Positions 53,836 through 64,000 of a stretch of 64,000 nucleotides of DNA are shown piece by piece. The notes under the pieces were generated by a model. That model had not been told where the DNA came from, ran no database searches, and saw nothing but the letters and a program-made list of their open reading frames with translations. Positions within the stretch are counted from its first letter, which is position 1. Each line of letters begins with the position of its first letter. The stretch is from NCBI GenBank assembly GCA_036186865.1, contig AP025065.1, forward strand, positions 3,875,264 through 3,939,263. The letters are read 5' to 3'. The position numbers were made by a program, and so were the translations under genes. This DNA is from Eustoma russellianum (taxonomy: Eukaryota; Streptophyta; Magnoliopsida; Gentianales; Gentianaceae).

Positions 53836-56816
53836 TGTAGGATTTGCAAGGCACCACTAGAAGGGGGGTGTTGAATAGTGGGTGCGAAAAATGTGTTTTT
53901 AAAATTAGTTTGAACCAAAAACCCAACTTCTGAAAACAGTTTCTGTTTTCAGGACCAGTTTTAAAACGTTTTTAAAACTAGGTTATAGATCTTCAAAAAT
54001 TATGAAATTTTGAGAGAACTTAGCCTCAGATATTATGAGTGTCTCCTAAAAAGTTCAGATTTAAATTCAACCTTTAACCCCTTCAAAAATCTTTGGTGGT
54101 GAGATTGCGCGAATCTGCCAAAAACGGTAGACTTATTTGAAAAATTTATTCCTGTTTGTACATAACTCCAAATGCTCTGAAATTTTAAGCACTAACCCTT
54201 TATAAGTTATGTTTAAATGGGCTGAAACAGTTTTGAAAAATGCTTTTGGGAAGTTAGTCAAATACGATCAAAGTTTCAACCTTTGTAAGCCTGAAAATCA
54301 GACTACACTAGTCTCAGAACTTTGGACGTTTGATTGACTTATACTTGTCCAAAAGGGTTGAAACGTATGCCAAATTAACCTTAAGACGTGTGGCTATGAT
54401 TATGGAAAGTTTCTTAATTGTTGAAAAACGTTTACTATTTTTACAAACGTGATCAAAAAGGATAAACAATGCTGAAACTGAATATAAGTGCTGAAAGTAA
54501 ATGACACCAAGAATTTTATACTGGTTCGGTTATAAACAACCTACTCCAATCTTCGAGGAACACCTTCCTCGGTTCACACTAATCACACGACAAAAACACC
54601 TTACCACAGGGTTGATGGAGTTACACACCAACTCCAACACTTTACAAACCTTGTATGATGAATACAATGTACACGAACACCACCACCTTGCAAGATTGAA
54701 GATTGATCACACTTTGATCAATCTTTTACGAAGATAAAGAATGTGTGGTGGTCTAAGATAAGGCTATTCAAGTATATGAATGTAAGTACAATAGGCTTTT
54801 AGGAAGAAGAAAGAAAGAGAGTGTAGAAGAAGAGAGCTAGGCGATTTTTTTGCTTCAAGATTGCAATGCTTTTTCTTGTCTTTGTTTTGCTCTTCTTCCT
54901 TTCCTTTTAATCTTGGTTTGGCCGCCCCCTTGGCGCTATTACTCCTCTTGAAAATTATCTTTTAAGGCGTTGGGAGAATATGTGGCATCATTGTGACATG
55001 ATCTTGCTTACTTGGCACCTCCTCATTGGATGATCACTTAACTCTTGCTTACTTGGCACTCATTGATTGGTTGAATGTTGTCATCACTTGATGACTAGGA
55101 AAATCTGAGAATTCCGCTAAAAACATGTGCCAAAATCACCATAAAACAATTACCATAACTTCCAAGATCATCACATAAATTAAGCAAGACAAAATTTCTC
55201 CAAAATGGGTTAAGAAAATTGGCCATTATGTCAAATGCACATGCTGAAATTTCAGCATGTGTTATATTCAATTTTTGTTCAAAATGTTGCCTATTTTGCA
55301 TTGGTTTAATCCAAGAAATCAAAGTATATTTAGTATACAATATTCTCATCTTTTATGGAATAAAATTAGACATTGACAAGCCCTCAAAAACGCCTAGATG
55401 CATTACACACATGCTGAAATTTTCAGCATGTGTGATTTTCCAAAATATCACACTTTTACTTTCATATCTTATTCAAATTAATTCCAATTTGTCTTCCAAT
55501 TACTCACATATTTCAAGACACAAATTATGGCCCATAATGCTAGAAATTTCGGCCACCCTATAATGCACATGCTGAAATTTTCAGCATGTGTTACAAATGA
55601 GATAAAATTTTAAACATTACCTTTTGTAGCTTCTTTCTTTAAGTCACCAACATTGTATGCTTGATTCTTGACCAATCAATATGCCAACAATGCTCCACAT
55701 AGGCTCCATCAAGCTGGTATAGGCGTGTATAATATGTATATACATGTGTTGAATTTTATTTTTGCAACTTTGTAAAATAGTGCACATTTAATAATACACA
55801 CATGGTATATTCCAATCAGCCCTTAATTTAATTTTCTAGAACACTTTAAGATGTATGACATATGTAAAAAGTGTCTAGATACATGTCGTATGATGTGCCA
55901 AAAACGTTCCATGTGTTGTGTACGTAGAAAACCGAATTCTCGATGTTTATCGATTATCCAATTTTTCTCTATCTAATTTCCAAATTTTTGCACATGATAT
56001 ATATATTATGTTACACATAATATACATAATATAAACTTTAATATTCATCACTTGACTGGTCTTAAAGTGGCGCCATTTACATGTGACAAAATTGAAATTG
56101 GAATCTCCACAATTTGGCCTTAATATGGGGTGATTTGTGTGTGCCAACATGGAATGATTTTATGGCTGCACATAACATTTATGGCAAGTACGTGACACGT
56201 TGGCGAAGTTTCGGTATTCGTCCGATACGACAATTTTCGGTTTAGAACCTTTTAACGTGTCGTATTTAATTTGTCATCACCATGACTTAGATCATATGAT
56301 ATAAGACCTGAATATACTCATAAATATGAGTTAAGTATGATGGTGTGATGTTAACGTACGTACGTAAAATATATAACGTGTCGGTAGTACGTTGGAATAA
56401 ATTGTGTGCGTGCCTTTTTTCAAAAAATTTGAAAATATATATATACAAATATATATAGGCGTGTATATTTATGTTGTAGGAGGAAGAGGAGACTTTTCTT
56501 TCTTGATCTTGTTGCCTTTGTGCCTTGTCCAAATGTTGCTTCCTTTAATGAACTACTTAGTTTAATTAACTAAGTACTTCACTTAATGAACTAGATTAGT
56601 TCATTAATGGTGGCACCTGAAAATAGTACAAACACAACAAATGTTTGCCATTAGATGTAAGCTTTAAAGCTTCATGGCTCGTTAGTACGGCAACATTATA
56701 TATGAACTATAAAAGGAAAGTTATATGCAATATGTCATGAACATTTATGTCATACACGTTTTTAAGCATATTTAAATCATACATTTTGAAATCACTCAAA
56801 CCCCTTTTTCTCTACA
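53836..56816 (-). repeat. Element G 5' LTR
   Basis: 2,981 bp, TGTAGGATTTG to TCTACA, with three palindromes (near 55243, 55408 and 55564). It differs from the other LTR by scattered substitutions and small indels, indicating an older insertion than element A. Confidence 0.9.
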
Positions 56817-57475
56817 AACCAAAAACTGTTTAGCTTCCCTGAACTTAGTTTTCCCCTTTGATTTCCCTTCTTTTGATGATTTAGGGAGAGAATAAGTAGT
56901 GTAGTAGTGCAGTAGTATGTGTAGTAGCACAATAGTGTGTGAGGTAGTGTAGTAATGCAGTAGTTCAGTAGTGTGGACATGTATTTTTGATCCTTTTGAT
57001 CTGCTGTGTTTGTTTTTATCTCTACTACTGTATCTTGGTATGGTACTCTGTTTTGCACTCTGTTTTACTGCCACTATTTCTATTTACCGATTAAGTACTC
57101 TGTACTCTGTTAAGTTCCTGAAGTTTGTGAAGTACTTCATTAGTTTCTTGCAAATTGTTGTTGGTTGCTCATATCGGATGGTATGATGTGCTGACTTTTA
57201 TGGATGGATGTGTGGGTTGTGCTATTTTGAGGTGATGATTGTTAGAAACTAAATACTTGGATATGTATCTTGTTGGTGTTGTTTGATTGATTGTTAAAAG
57301 ATGGGATGATTGAACTATGATGTGTTGAAGTGAATTGGCAATTTTTGCATAGCTTCAATTATTTTCTGGTGTTATGAAATAAAAGCATCCTTAGGAAAAT
57401 GCATCTCGTAAGGGGGAGCATAAGATGCATTTAATAAGGAGGATCTTGTTGTGAAATCATCAAAAAGAAGGGGAT
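56817..57475 (+). other. C1 3' untranslated region with polypurine tracts
   Basis: No coding match. A region with repeated GTAGT phrases lies at 56894-56970. Polypurine tracts are TAAGGGGGAGCAT (about 57411), AATAAGGAGGA (about 57432) and AAAAAGAAGGGGAT ending at 57475, directly before the LTR. This is the expected 3' end of a plus-strand Sirevirus-like internal region, continuing C1 after the element G insertion. Confidence 0.7.
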
Positions 57476-57617
57476 TGTTGTTGTCAAGATTGGTTTTGAT
57501 GATTGGCACAAAAAGAGAAGTTTCAAAATCAAAAATTTCTGGAACTTCACATGGTAATTAGGTACGTTACTCCTCAAGGAAGTATATCTAGGGAAAAGCT
57601 CAGTTCAGTCATTAAAC

Positions 57618-57850
57618 GCTGAATAGAGCACTTCATTTAGTAATAAGAAAATAAAGCCTTTAGATAGAGAGTTTCGAACGATGCATAAGAGCACTTCATT
57701 CAGTAAAGAATAAATTAAGTCTTTGGACAACGAGTTTCAAACACATCATAATTGCGCTCTATTTGGTAAGAGAAATAAGAAACACTTGGACAGAGAGTTT
57801 CGAATGCTACATTGAGCGCTCCATCTAGTACGAAAAGTTTCAAACAGAAT
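57618..57850. repeat. ~65-bp direct-repeat array in LTR C
   Basis: Three and a half units start near 57618, 57688, 57753 and 57813, each with a GAGCRCTTCAT or GAGCGCTCCAT block and a GAGTTTCGAA block. The AGCGC and TTCGAA cores are those of the B/D arrays, suggesting common ancestry or a common binding factor. Confidence 0.7.
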
Positions 57851-58440
57851 GCATGAAGAAAAAGGTTGAAGCGCTTCATACAATATTACTCTTGAGTTCA
57901 AACTCACTTCAAGCGCTGCATACATAAATTCTGATGCGCGAACAGAAGGTTTCAAATGGTACAATTTTTCTCCCTCTTACATGTTTTGAATTAGCAAAAG
58001 TACTTTTTATCTTCCCTATGCAATTATGACAAAAGTAATTTTTATCTTTCCTACGCAACCATGACATTTTTAGCTTTAGTCAAAATGTCAATTAAAGGTG
58101 GATGAACAAATCTTATCCTTTTTGAGCTTAAAATGCATAGCTTCCACAAGAAGTTTTGACTTCTTCCAAGAAGAGATTTCCAGGGCAATGAGGTGTCAAC
58201 ATGTGAGAGGTAGTCTTTTTCCAATTCTCTCTTTCCTCTCCAACGGTTACGAGACCTTACTATAAGGCTTGGAAGACTCCATTTTTGAAGACAACTTTCT
58301 ACCTCAAGAGCTCAAGTCTTCATTTGTATTTTGCTCTCAAAATCATTGTAAAAATTACTTTATTGTTGAGAGTGAGTGATTATAAAGGAGAAGAGGTCTT
58401 TTTCTAAGCGAGGATTGTGGGGAGCAAGATTTAGATTGTT

Positions 58441-58752
58441 GGTCAAGGAGCAAGGGTGCTTCTTGTTGGGCAAAACTCAAGCTTCCAAGAGCTAGTTGAT
58501 GGTGTAGCAGCTACATCATACTTCAGAGAAGGTTTCTTTGGTGCATAAAAGATCTTAAGGAGGCTAGGCTTCAAGGAAGTTGAGTGTTCATTGTTGGTCA
58601 AGAAGCACGACGTCTTCTTGTTGGCGAAACTCAAGTTTTCCAATAGCTAGTTGATGGTGTTGGAGGAACATCATACTCCATAAAAGGTTTCTTTGGTGCA
58701 AAGAAGATCTTAAGGAGGCTAGGCTTCAAGGAGATTGGGTGTTCATTGTTCT
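58441..58752. repeat. 155-bp tandem duplication in LTR C
   Basis: 58441-58595 and 58596-58752 share GGTCAAG.AGCA, CTTCTTGTTGG, AGCTAGTTGATGGTGT and AAGATCTTAAGGAGGCTAGG in the same order, with scattered differences. LTRs B and D have a single copy of the equivalent region on their strand. Confidence 0.85.
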
Positions 58753-59059
58753 TAAGCTATGTTTGTTAAACCTAGCTTGTTCTTGCATTTTCTTTGATTG
58801 TTGTTTCCTCCCAAAAGAGAAATAACAATCCCTTTATTCAAAAATCCTTCTTGTTCAAAGCAAGAAGGTAGAGGAGTAGAGTCTTTGACTTGAACCTCTA
58901 TAAATTTGGTGTTTTTTCATTTCTGCAATTTATTTCCTTCAAAGAACACATTAAGTATTGGTTTAAACACTTCCATTGCAAAAAGATTCGAAAAAGAACC
59001 ATACTTGTATAAACACACTATTCAACCCCCCTTCTAGTGTGTGTCACGGACCTAACAAT

Positions 59060-59072
59060 TGGTATCAAAGCC
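59060..59072 (+). promoter_or_regulatory. Element C2 primer-binding site
   Basis: TGGTATCAAAGCC, one base off the usual tRNA-Met complement, two bases after the LTR end. Confidence 0.85.
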
Positions 59073-59121
59073 TAACTTTGATTGTTTGACACTCAAATAC
59101 CAAGGCTTGATCCTATCAAGT

Positions 59122-60887
59122 ATGGAAGAAACACCTTATGATTGGGAATCTTTGGGTGGTGAGTCTTCTAGAACAAGAAGAAGAAGACATGAGACCTTGA
59201 TACCTTTCGTATCAACTATACGTACCAAAGTGCCTATGTTTGATCCAAATAATTACTCTCTATGGAAATCCAGTATGGAGACTCATCTTAGGGGTTGTGG
59301 CTACCGGATTTGGAAAGAAGTCACTAAGGGCTCAAAGGCTCCTATTGACTATGATAATCCAACCCAAGAAGAAAAGTTGTTATTTGCTATAAATGGAAAA
59401 GCTCTTGACATCTTGAATAGTTCTCTAACTCCAAATGAGAGAGCTAAGATTCAAGGTGTTTAATCAGCTCATGAAGCATGGATAAAGTTAGAAATGATCC
59501 ATTAGGGTACTTCTCAAGTCAGAAAGCCAGGAGAAGGATGTTGATGAAACAATTTTATGATTTTTCCGTCCCCAATGGTGAAAAAATTGAAGAGACTATT
59601 CAAAGGTTCACCAAACTTATCAATCTACTCAATACGGTGGGAAAGAAGTTCGAACAAGAAGATCTTAACCACCGACTTCTAAATGGCTTGGGAAGAGAAT
59701 GGAATCCTAAGGTGACAGCCATTGAAGAATCAAAGGAACTTGGAACTCTTACATTAGATGAGTTATATGGAAAACTTATGACTCATGAAATTCAACTTTA
59801 GGAACAAGAGAAAAATGATCCTATCAAACAATCACCTAAGGCGTTGGTATGTGACATAGATGATTCGGATGATGAGTTTGGACTTCTTGTAAGAAGGTTC
59901 AAAATATTTCCTAGAAAGAATGGAGATAAGGCTAAACGGTTCATCAAAGGGACTATATCTAAGGATAAAGACAAGGATCTTGCTCTTATAGCCATAAGTG
60001 ATGATGATCTTGAAAGGGAATATTCTTGTTTCATGGCCATCGAAGATGATATAGAGGTATACACTAGATCTTCTAATTATAGATTGCAAGATGAATTTGA
60101 TGATATGATTGAGAAGAATGATTTGTTAAGTCTCAAAAACAAGCGTGTTAAACGAGATTTTAGGAGTTGCATAAATGAGTATAATATCACGTTTGAAAAC
60201 AACATTGCATAAACTTGTATATAATATTCTAATGACCATGCTTAAAGTAGTTGCTAATGAGGATTGTTGTTTGAGATATGAAAGTGAGATTCATTTGAGC
60301 ACAATAGAAAAAATGTTTGAGGGCAAGCATGCTCTAAATAAGATGCTAATTAGTCAAAGAGCAAGCATTGATAAAATCGGATTAGGCTATGATGCATCAA
60401 GTGTGAGCATGAAACCTTCAACTATGCCTTTGATTAAATTTGCCAAATCAAGTAATGCATCCACTCCCTCCTTCAAAGAATCAAAATAATCTTTGAAGAA
60501 ACAAAGGCATATGCCTGATAGCAAGGCAAAAGCAACCAAGGTATCAAAACCTTTGGTTAAACCCGTTGCCAAAACCTCTTCCCTAGTCCAAGGAAGAACG
60601 TGCATAAACATGAATCACGGATTATGTGTACACAAAAGCATCATGATTATTCTCACACTCACAAACGTATTCCTACATGCTTTTATTGCAATAAGAAAGG
60701 TCATGTAGAAATAGTGTGCAGATCTAAGAGAAATACACATCTTGTATGGGTGCCAAAGGGTCAAGTGCATGTTACTAACCCTCCAGGACCCAAAACAAAA
60801 AGGGTACCAACGTCATATGTTGATTTTGCAGGCCCTAGCATTAAATGGAGAAGTCAAGGACAAATGCATCAAATGGGTCGTAGATAG
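59122..60887 (+). pseudogene. Element C2 gag
   Basis: ATG at 59122. VPMFDPNNYSLWKSSMETHL, an in-frame TAA (59461) and TAG, then a frame change near 59500. GEKIEETIQRFTKLINLL, LNGLGREWNPKVTAIEESKE and LTLDELYGKLMTHE follow, and an in-frame TAG at 59800. The acidic region CFMAIEDDIEV (with GAG|GTATAC at 60056/60057) comes next, then stops and frame changes. A CCHC knuckle CFYCNKKGHVEIVC lies at about 60680-60722 and a PPGPKTKRVP segment before the end at 60887, overlapping pol by 56 bp in a +1 relation. The C2 gag is considerably more decayed than A's. Confidence 0.85.
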
Positions 60888-61382
60888 TGGGTGTTCAAAC
60901 CATATGACAGGAAACAAAAGATTGTTTCATAAGATCACTATGCAAGATGGAGGAGTTGTCCACTTCGGAGGTAGCAAAGGAAAAATCAAAGGACATGGTA
61001 AAGTGGGTTACGATTCCTTCTCTCTTAGTGATGTGCTTTATGTGGATGGGCTTAAGTATCATTTGATAAGTGTGAGCCAATTGTACGATGCAAATTATGA
61101 AGTTACATTTGTGAAAACAAAATGCACTGTGAAAAGGGATGATGTTGTTATGTTTGAGGGTTTGAGGGACAAAAACATTGACAAACGTAGCATAAATGAT
61201 TTGGTTTCACAAAATGTTTCATGTCTAAATGCTAAAAATGACTTGGCACTATTATGGCATAGACGCCTCGGACATGTTTGCTTTAAAATGTTTAAATATA
61301 TTTGTGAAAATAAAAAAGTTCGAGTGCTTCCCAAAATGAATTTTGAAAACCAAGAACTTTATAGCACTTGTCAAAAAAAAAA
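60832..61382 (+). pseudogene. Element C2 protease and pre-integrase finger
   Basis: The pol frame continues in phase from GCC at 60832, right after TTTTGCAG. KWVVDSGCSNHMTGNKRLF has the DSG active site, followed by DVLYVDGLKYHLISVSQLYD, LLWHRRLGHVCFKMF and a finger in which LCDTC has become LYSTC (one Cys lost). It runs to an A11 run at 61373-61383, where slippage shifts the frame. Confidence 0.86.
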
Positions 61383-62050
61383 ATCTTGTTAAAACAAGCT
61401 TTAGGCCCAAAACAAATATTTCTACCTTTAAACCCCTACAAATGTTACATATGGATTTGTATGGGGATATTGGTACAAAGAGCTTAGGTGGAAAACATTA
61501 CACATTTGTGGTAGTAGATGATTACACTAAATGGGTATTGGAAAATTACATGAGTGACACCATTAATACGATTAGAAGTGATCGTGGTGGAGAGTTTGAT
61601 GGGGATTTTCAAAGGTTTTGTGTATCCAAAGGGTATGTACATAACTTTTCAGCTCCAAGAACTCCTCAACAGAATGGTGTAGTCGAACGAAAGAATAGAA
61701 CCATACAAGAGATGAGTAGGGTAATGCTAAATAAGTTTGGCTTGCTTAAATACTTTTGGGCCGAAACGGTTAATGCTACTTGTCATGTAATTAATCGTGT
61801 CTATTTGAGACCATACCTAAATATGACTCCTTATGAACTTTGGAATGGCAAAGTCCCCAACATTGGGTATTTAAAAGTGTTTGGTTGTAAGTGCTTCATA
61901 CTTAACACCATAGACACTGTGAACAAGCTTGATTTCAAAGCGGATGAGGGCATATTTTTAGGTTATGCCTCAAATAGTAAAGCATTTCGTGTATTTAACA
62001 TAAGAAGTCAAAAGGTGGAAGAATCTATTCATGTTAAGTTTAGTAAATAA
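61383..62050 (+). pseudogene. Element C2 integrase with internal deletion
   Basis: LHMDLYGDIGTKSLGGKHYT (first Asp), VVVDDYTK, then directly VLENYMSDTINT: about 70-80 bp present in A and D (YTWVM..AKK..) are missing. TIRSDRGGEFDGDF, TPQQNGVVERKNRTIQEMSR, LKYFWAETVNATCHVINRVY and EGIFLGYASNSKAFRVFN follow to a TAA at 62048. The catalytic Asp-Asp-Glu set remains but the core is shortened. Confidence 0.88.
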
Positions 62051-62560
62051 CTTAGTGATGAAACTAAACTCAATAAGGAAAATGAAGATGATGAAGGTGA
62101 CACTTCTCAAAAAGAAGGTCTTGATATTGTTCCAAGGGTTGTTCATCAAGAAGAAATTTTTTTATGAACCCCCTAAAGGAAAAAAATTCATTGATTTAAA
62201 AATTGATCACATTCAAGGAACTCAACCACCTAGTGTCAAAGAACAAAGTGAAATAAGTAGCGATATTTCACAAGCTCCTTTTGATGATACAAAAAAATGT
62301 TGTCAATGCATCCTATTTTCCGAAAAATGACTTAAACGTCGAAAATGATCATTTGTCTCTTCCGGAAAGTGATCATGAGGAAGTTGGAGGGGATGTATCC
62401 AATCTTCTTAGTCCACTTAAGCATAAAAGTTCTCATCCTCATGAACTAATCATGGGTGATATAAATCATGGCATCATTATAGGCGATAATATAGAGAAAA
62501 TGCATTTGTGTCACTTTTAGAACCCAAAAATGTTAAAGAAGCATTTCTTTATGAGGATTG
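62051..62560 (+). pseudogene. Element C2 integrase-RT linker
   Basis: Acidic, poorly conserved spacer with stops and frame changes. LSLPESDHEEVGGDVSNLLS near 62350-62400 matches the linker of B (DTSLPESDHEEFGGDISNLP). A short A run near 62290 causes a frame change. Confidence 0.7.
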
Positions 62561-64000
62561 AATTTTAGCTATGCAAGAAGAGCTAAATCAATTTGAGAGA
62601 AGTGATGTTTGGGAATTGGTTCCCAAACCTCATGATCATCCTATTATTGGCACAAAATGGGTGTTTCGTAACAAGATGGATGATCAAGGTAATGTCACAA
62701 GAAATAAAACTAGCTTAGTTGCTCAAGGATACCTTCAAGAAGAGGGTATTGATTTTGATGAAACATTTGCACCCGTAGCACGACTTGAAGGTATTAGAAT
62801 GTTGTTAGCATATGCTTGTTACAAGGATCTCAAGCTTTACTAAATGGATGTTAAATCCGCCTTCTTAAATGGAATTAATCAAGAAGAAGTATATGTGGCT
62901 CAACCTCCCGGGTTTGAATGTCATGATTCTCTACATCATTTTTATGAACTCAAAAAGGCACTTTGTGGCCTTAAACAAGCTCCTAGAGCTTGGTATGATA
63001 TATTGGGCACATTTCTTAATTGTGGTTTTTCAAGAGGTAAAGTGGATGCAATCTTGTTTATCAAAGAACAAGGTAAATATTATTTACTTGTTCAAGTATA
63101 TGTAGATGACATTATTTTTGGTGCTACTAATAATCTTCTTTGTGAGCAATTTGATAGCTTGATGCAAGGTGAATTTGAAATGAGTATGATGGGAGAACTC
63201 ACTTATTTTCTTGGACTCCGAATCAAGCAAATCCAAGATGGAGTATACATTTCTCAAACCAAGTATACAAAAGACTTGCTCAAAAAGTACAACTTTGGTT
63301 AAGGTAGAAATGTGAAGACTCCTAGGAGCACAAGTTTGAAACTTGACAATGATGAAAAAGGAAAGCAAATTGAGGTAACCTGGTATCATGGCATAATTGG
63401 TAGTCTACTTTATTTAAACGCTAGTAGACCGGACATTTTTCATGTCGTATGTTTATGCACTATATTTCAAAGTTATCCTAGAGAAATGCATCTCATTGCG
63501 GTAAAACGTATATTTCGTTACATTAAAGAAACTTTGAAGTTTGGTTTATTTTATCCTAAGAATGCATGCTTTGATCTTAGAAGTTATAGTGACTCCGACT
63601 ATGCCAGAAGTCTTGCTGATAGAAAGAGCACACCCGGAACTTGTCAATTTCTTGGAGATTGTCTTATATCTTGGTTTTCTAAGAAACAAAATAGTGTTGC
63701 TCTTTCTACGACGGAATCCGAATATGTTTCAGTCGCCTCATGTTGTGCACAATTTTTATGGATGTCACACACATTAAATGATTACAATGTTCGTTTTTCC
63801 AAGATACCTATCTTGTGTGACAATACTTCGACGATTAATATTTCACAAAACCTGGTTCATCACAGCCGAATCAAACATATCGAAGTGAGACATCATTACA
63901 TTAAGGATTGTGTGAAAAAGAGAATGCTTCGTGTCGAATTTGTCTCTACTAGTGACCAACTAGCAGATATATTCACAAAACCATTGCCCTGTGAAGTATT
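62561..64000 (+). pseudogene. Element C2 reverse transcriptase and RNase H (runs off the window)
   Basis: QEELNQFERSDVWELVPKPH, SLVAQGYLQEEGIDFDETFA, TAA at 62841 just before MDVKSAFLNGINQEEVYVAQ (first Asp), KKALCGLKQAPRAWYDI, YVDDIIFGATNN (about 63099-63130), TAA at 63300, then in the same frame HGIIGSLLYLNASRPDIFHV, SYSDSDYARSLADRKSTPGT, STTESEYVSVASCCAQFLWM, DNTSTINISQNLVHHSRIKH and LADIFTKPLPCEV at the end. Only two nonsense codons interrupt about 480 codons. The 3' region and 3' LTR lie beyond 64000. Confidence 0.92.

Larger units (their letters stand above)
48561..56816 (-). mobile_element. Element G: gag-only LTR retrotransposon with ~3-kb LTRs
   Basis: LTRs at 48561-51604 (3,044 bp) and 53836-56816 (2,981 bp), TG to CA, with a tRNA-Met primer site (53821-53833) and a polypurine tract (51605 on). 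The internal region is only 2.23 kb and holds a gag pseudogene; no protease, integrase, RT or RNase H is present. Flanking pentamers AAACA and AACCA differ at one base, so the TSD is probable rather than exact. The layout fits the non-autonomous class called TR-GAG. The insertion lies inside C1. Confidence 0.9.
57476..59057 (+). mobile_element. LTR shared by elements C1 (3') and C2 (5')
   Basis: 1,582 bp, TGTTGTTG to CCTAACA, with the C-rich block CTATTCAACCCCCC near its end. A polypurine tract precedes it and a primer-binding site follows it, so one LTR serves two internal regions. It contains a ~65-bp direct-repeat array (57618-57850), a TATA-like TATAAGG at 58261-58267 and a 155-bp tandem duplication (58441-58752). 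Confidence 0.88.

Noticed and set aside
56894..56970. GTAGT-rich stretch as a minisatellite
   Set aside because: The phrases recur irregularly over under 80 bp without a fixed unit; noted only as composition.

Overview
The window looks like plant nuclear DNA, most likely from a eudicot: AT-rich, with no bacterial-type operons and no host gene that I can recognise. Nearly everything identifiable is transposable-element sequence. The primer-binding sites (TGGTATCAGAGC type, complementary to plant initiator tRNA-Met), Ty1/copia polyproteins in PR-IN-RT-RH order, and LINEs carrying a C-terminal RNase H domain are all typical of plants. Lineage names are assigned from motifs read by eye, not from searches.

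Layout. (1) 415-8232: decayed minus-strand Sirevirus-like copia element D (LTR joined straight onto mid-pol, then the end of gag), an RTE-type LINE fragment, and a truncated LTR flanked by two ~605-bp direct repeats. (2) 8233-13598: a complete but broken 5.4-kb minus-strand copia element F, with short LTRs and a perfect 5-bp target duplication. (3) 14.6-24.9 kb: a LINE cluster, comprising a 5'-truncated minus-strand copy, a nearly full-length plus-strand copy (ORF1, EN, RT, zf-RVT, RNase H), a 3'-end fragment set between two (TA)n tracts, and a 2.0-kb insertion with only ORF1, an A tail and an 18-bp target duplication. (4) 26.0-30.0 kb: a possible gypsy gag fragment and the 5' half of copia element E (minus). 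(5) 31482-46958: Sirevirus-like element B (minus), whose 3' LTR is split by the youngest-looking element, A (plus, 32653-42397, TSD TGTAT). (6) 46793-47143: a head-to-head inverted junction from B into plus-strand element C1. (7) C1 is interrupted by gag-only element G (minus, 48561-56816, ~3-kb LTRs, no pol). (8) C1 ends in an LTR (57476-59057) that also acts as the 5' LTR of element C2, which runs off the window end.

How the parts work together. Elements A, B, C and D share Sirevirus traits: gag-pol followed by an extra env-like/coiled-coil ORF, repeated polypurine tracts before the 3' LTR, and repeat or palindrome arrays in the LTR. Three patterns deserve attention. First, A's LTR palindromes recur between pol and the env-like ORF, directly ahead of a TATA box; a looser version is seen in B. 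Second, gag and pol are in a +1 relation in A, C2 and D, and pol opens exactly after a 3'-splice-site-like sequence; in A and C2 a GAG|GT donor in gag would restore frame. Third, two gene-poor non-autonomous elements are present: a gag-only LTR element and an ORF1-only LINE. Most coding regions carry stops or frameshifts; the longest intact one is the RT-RNase H part of A (36738-38900).
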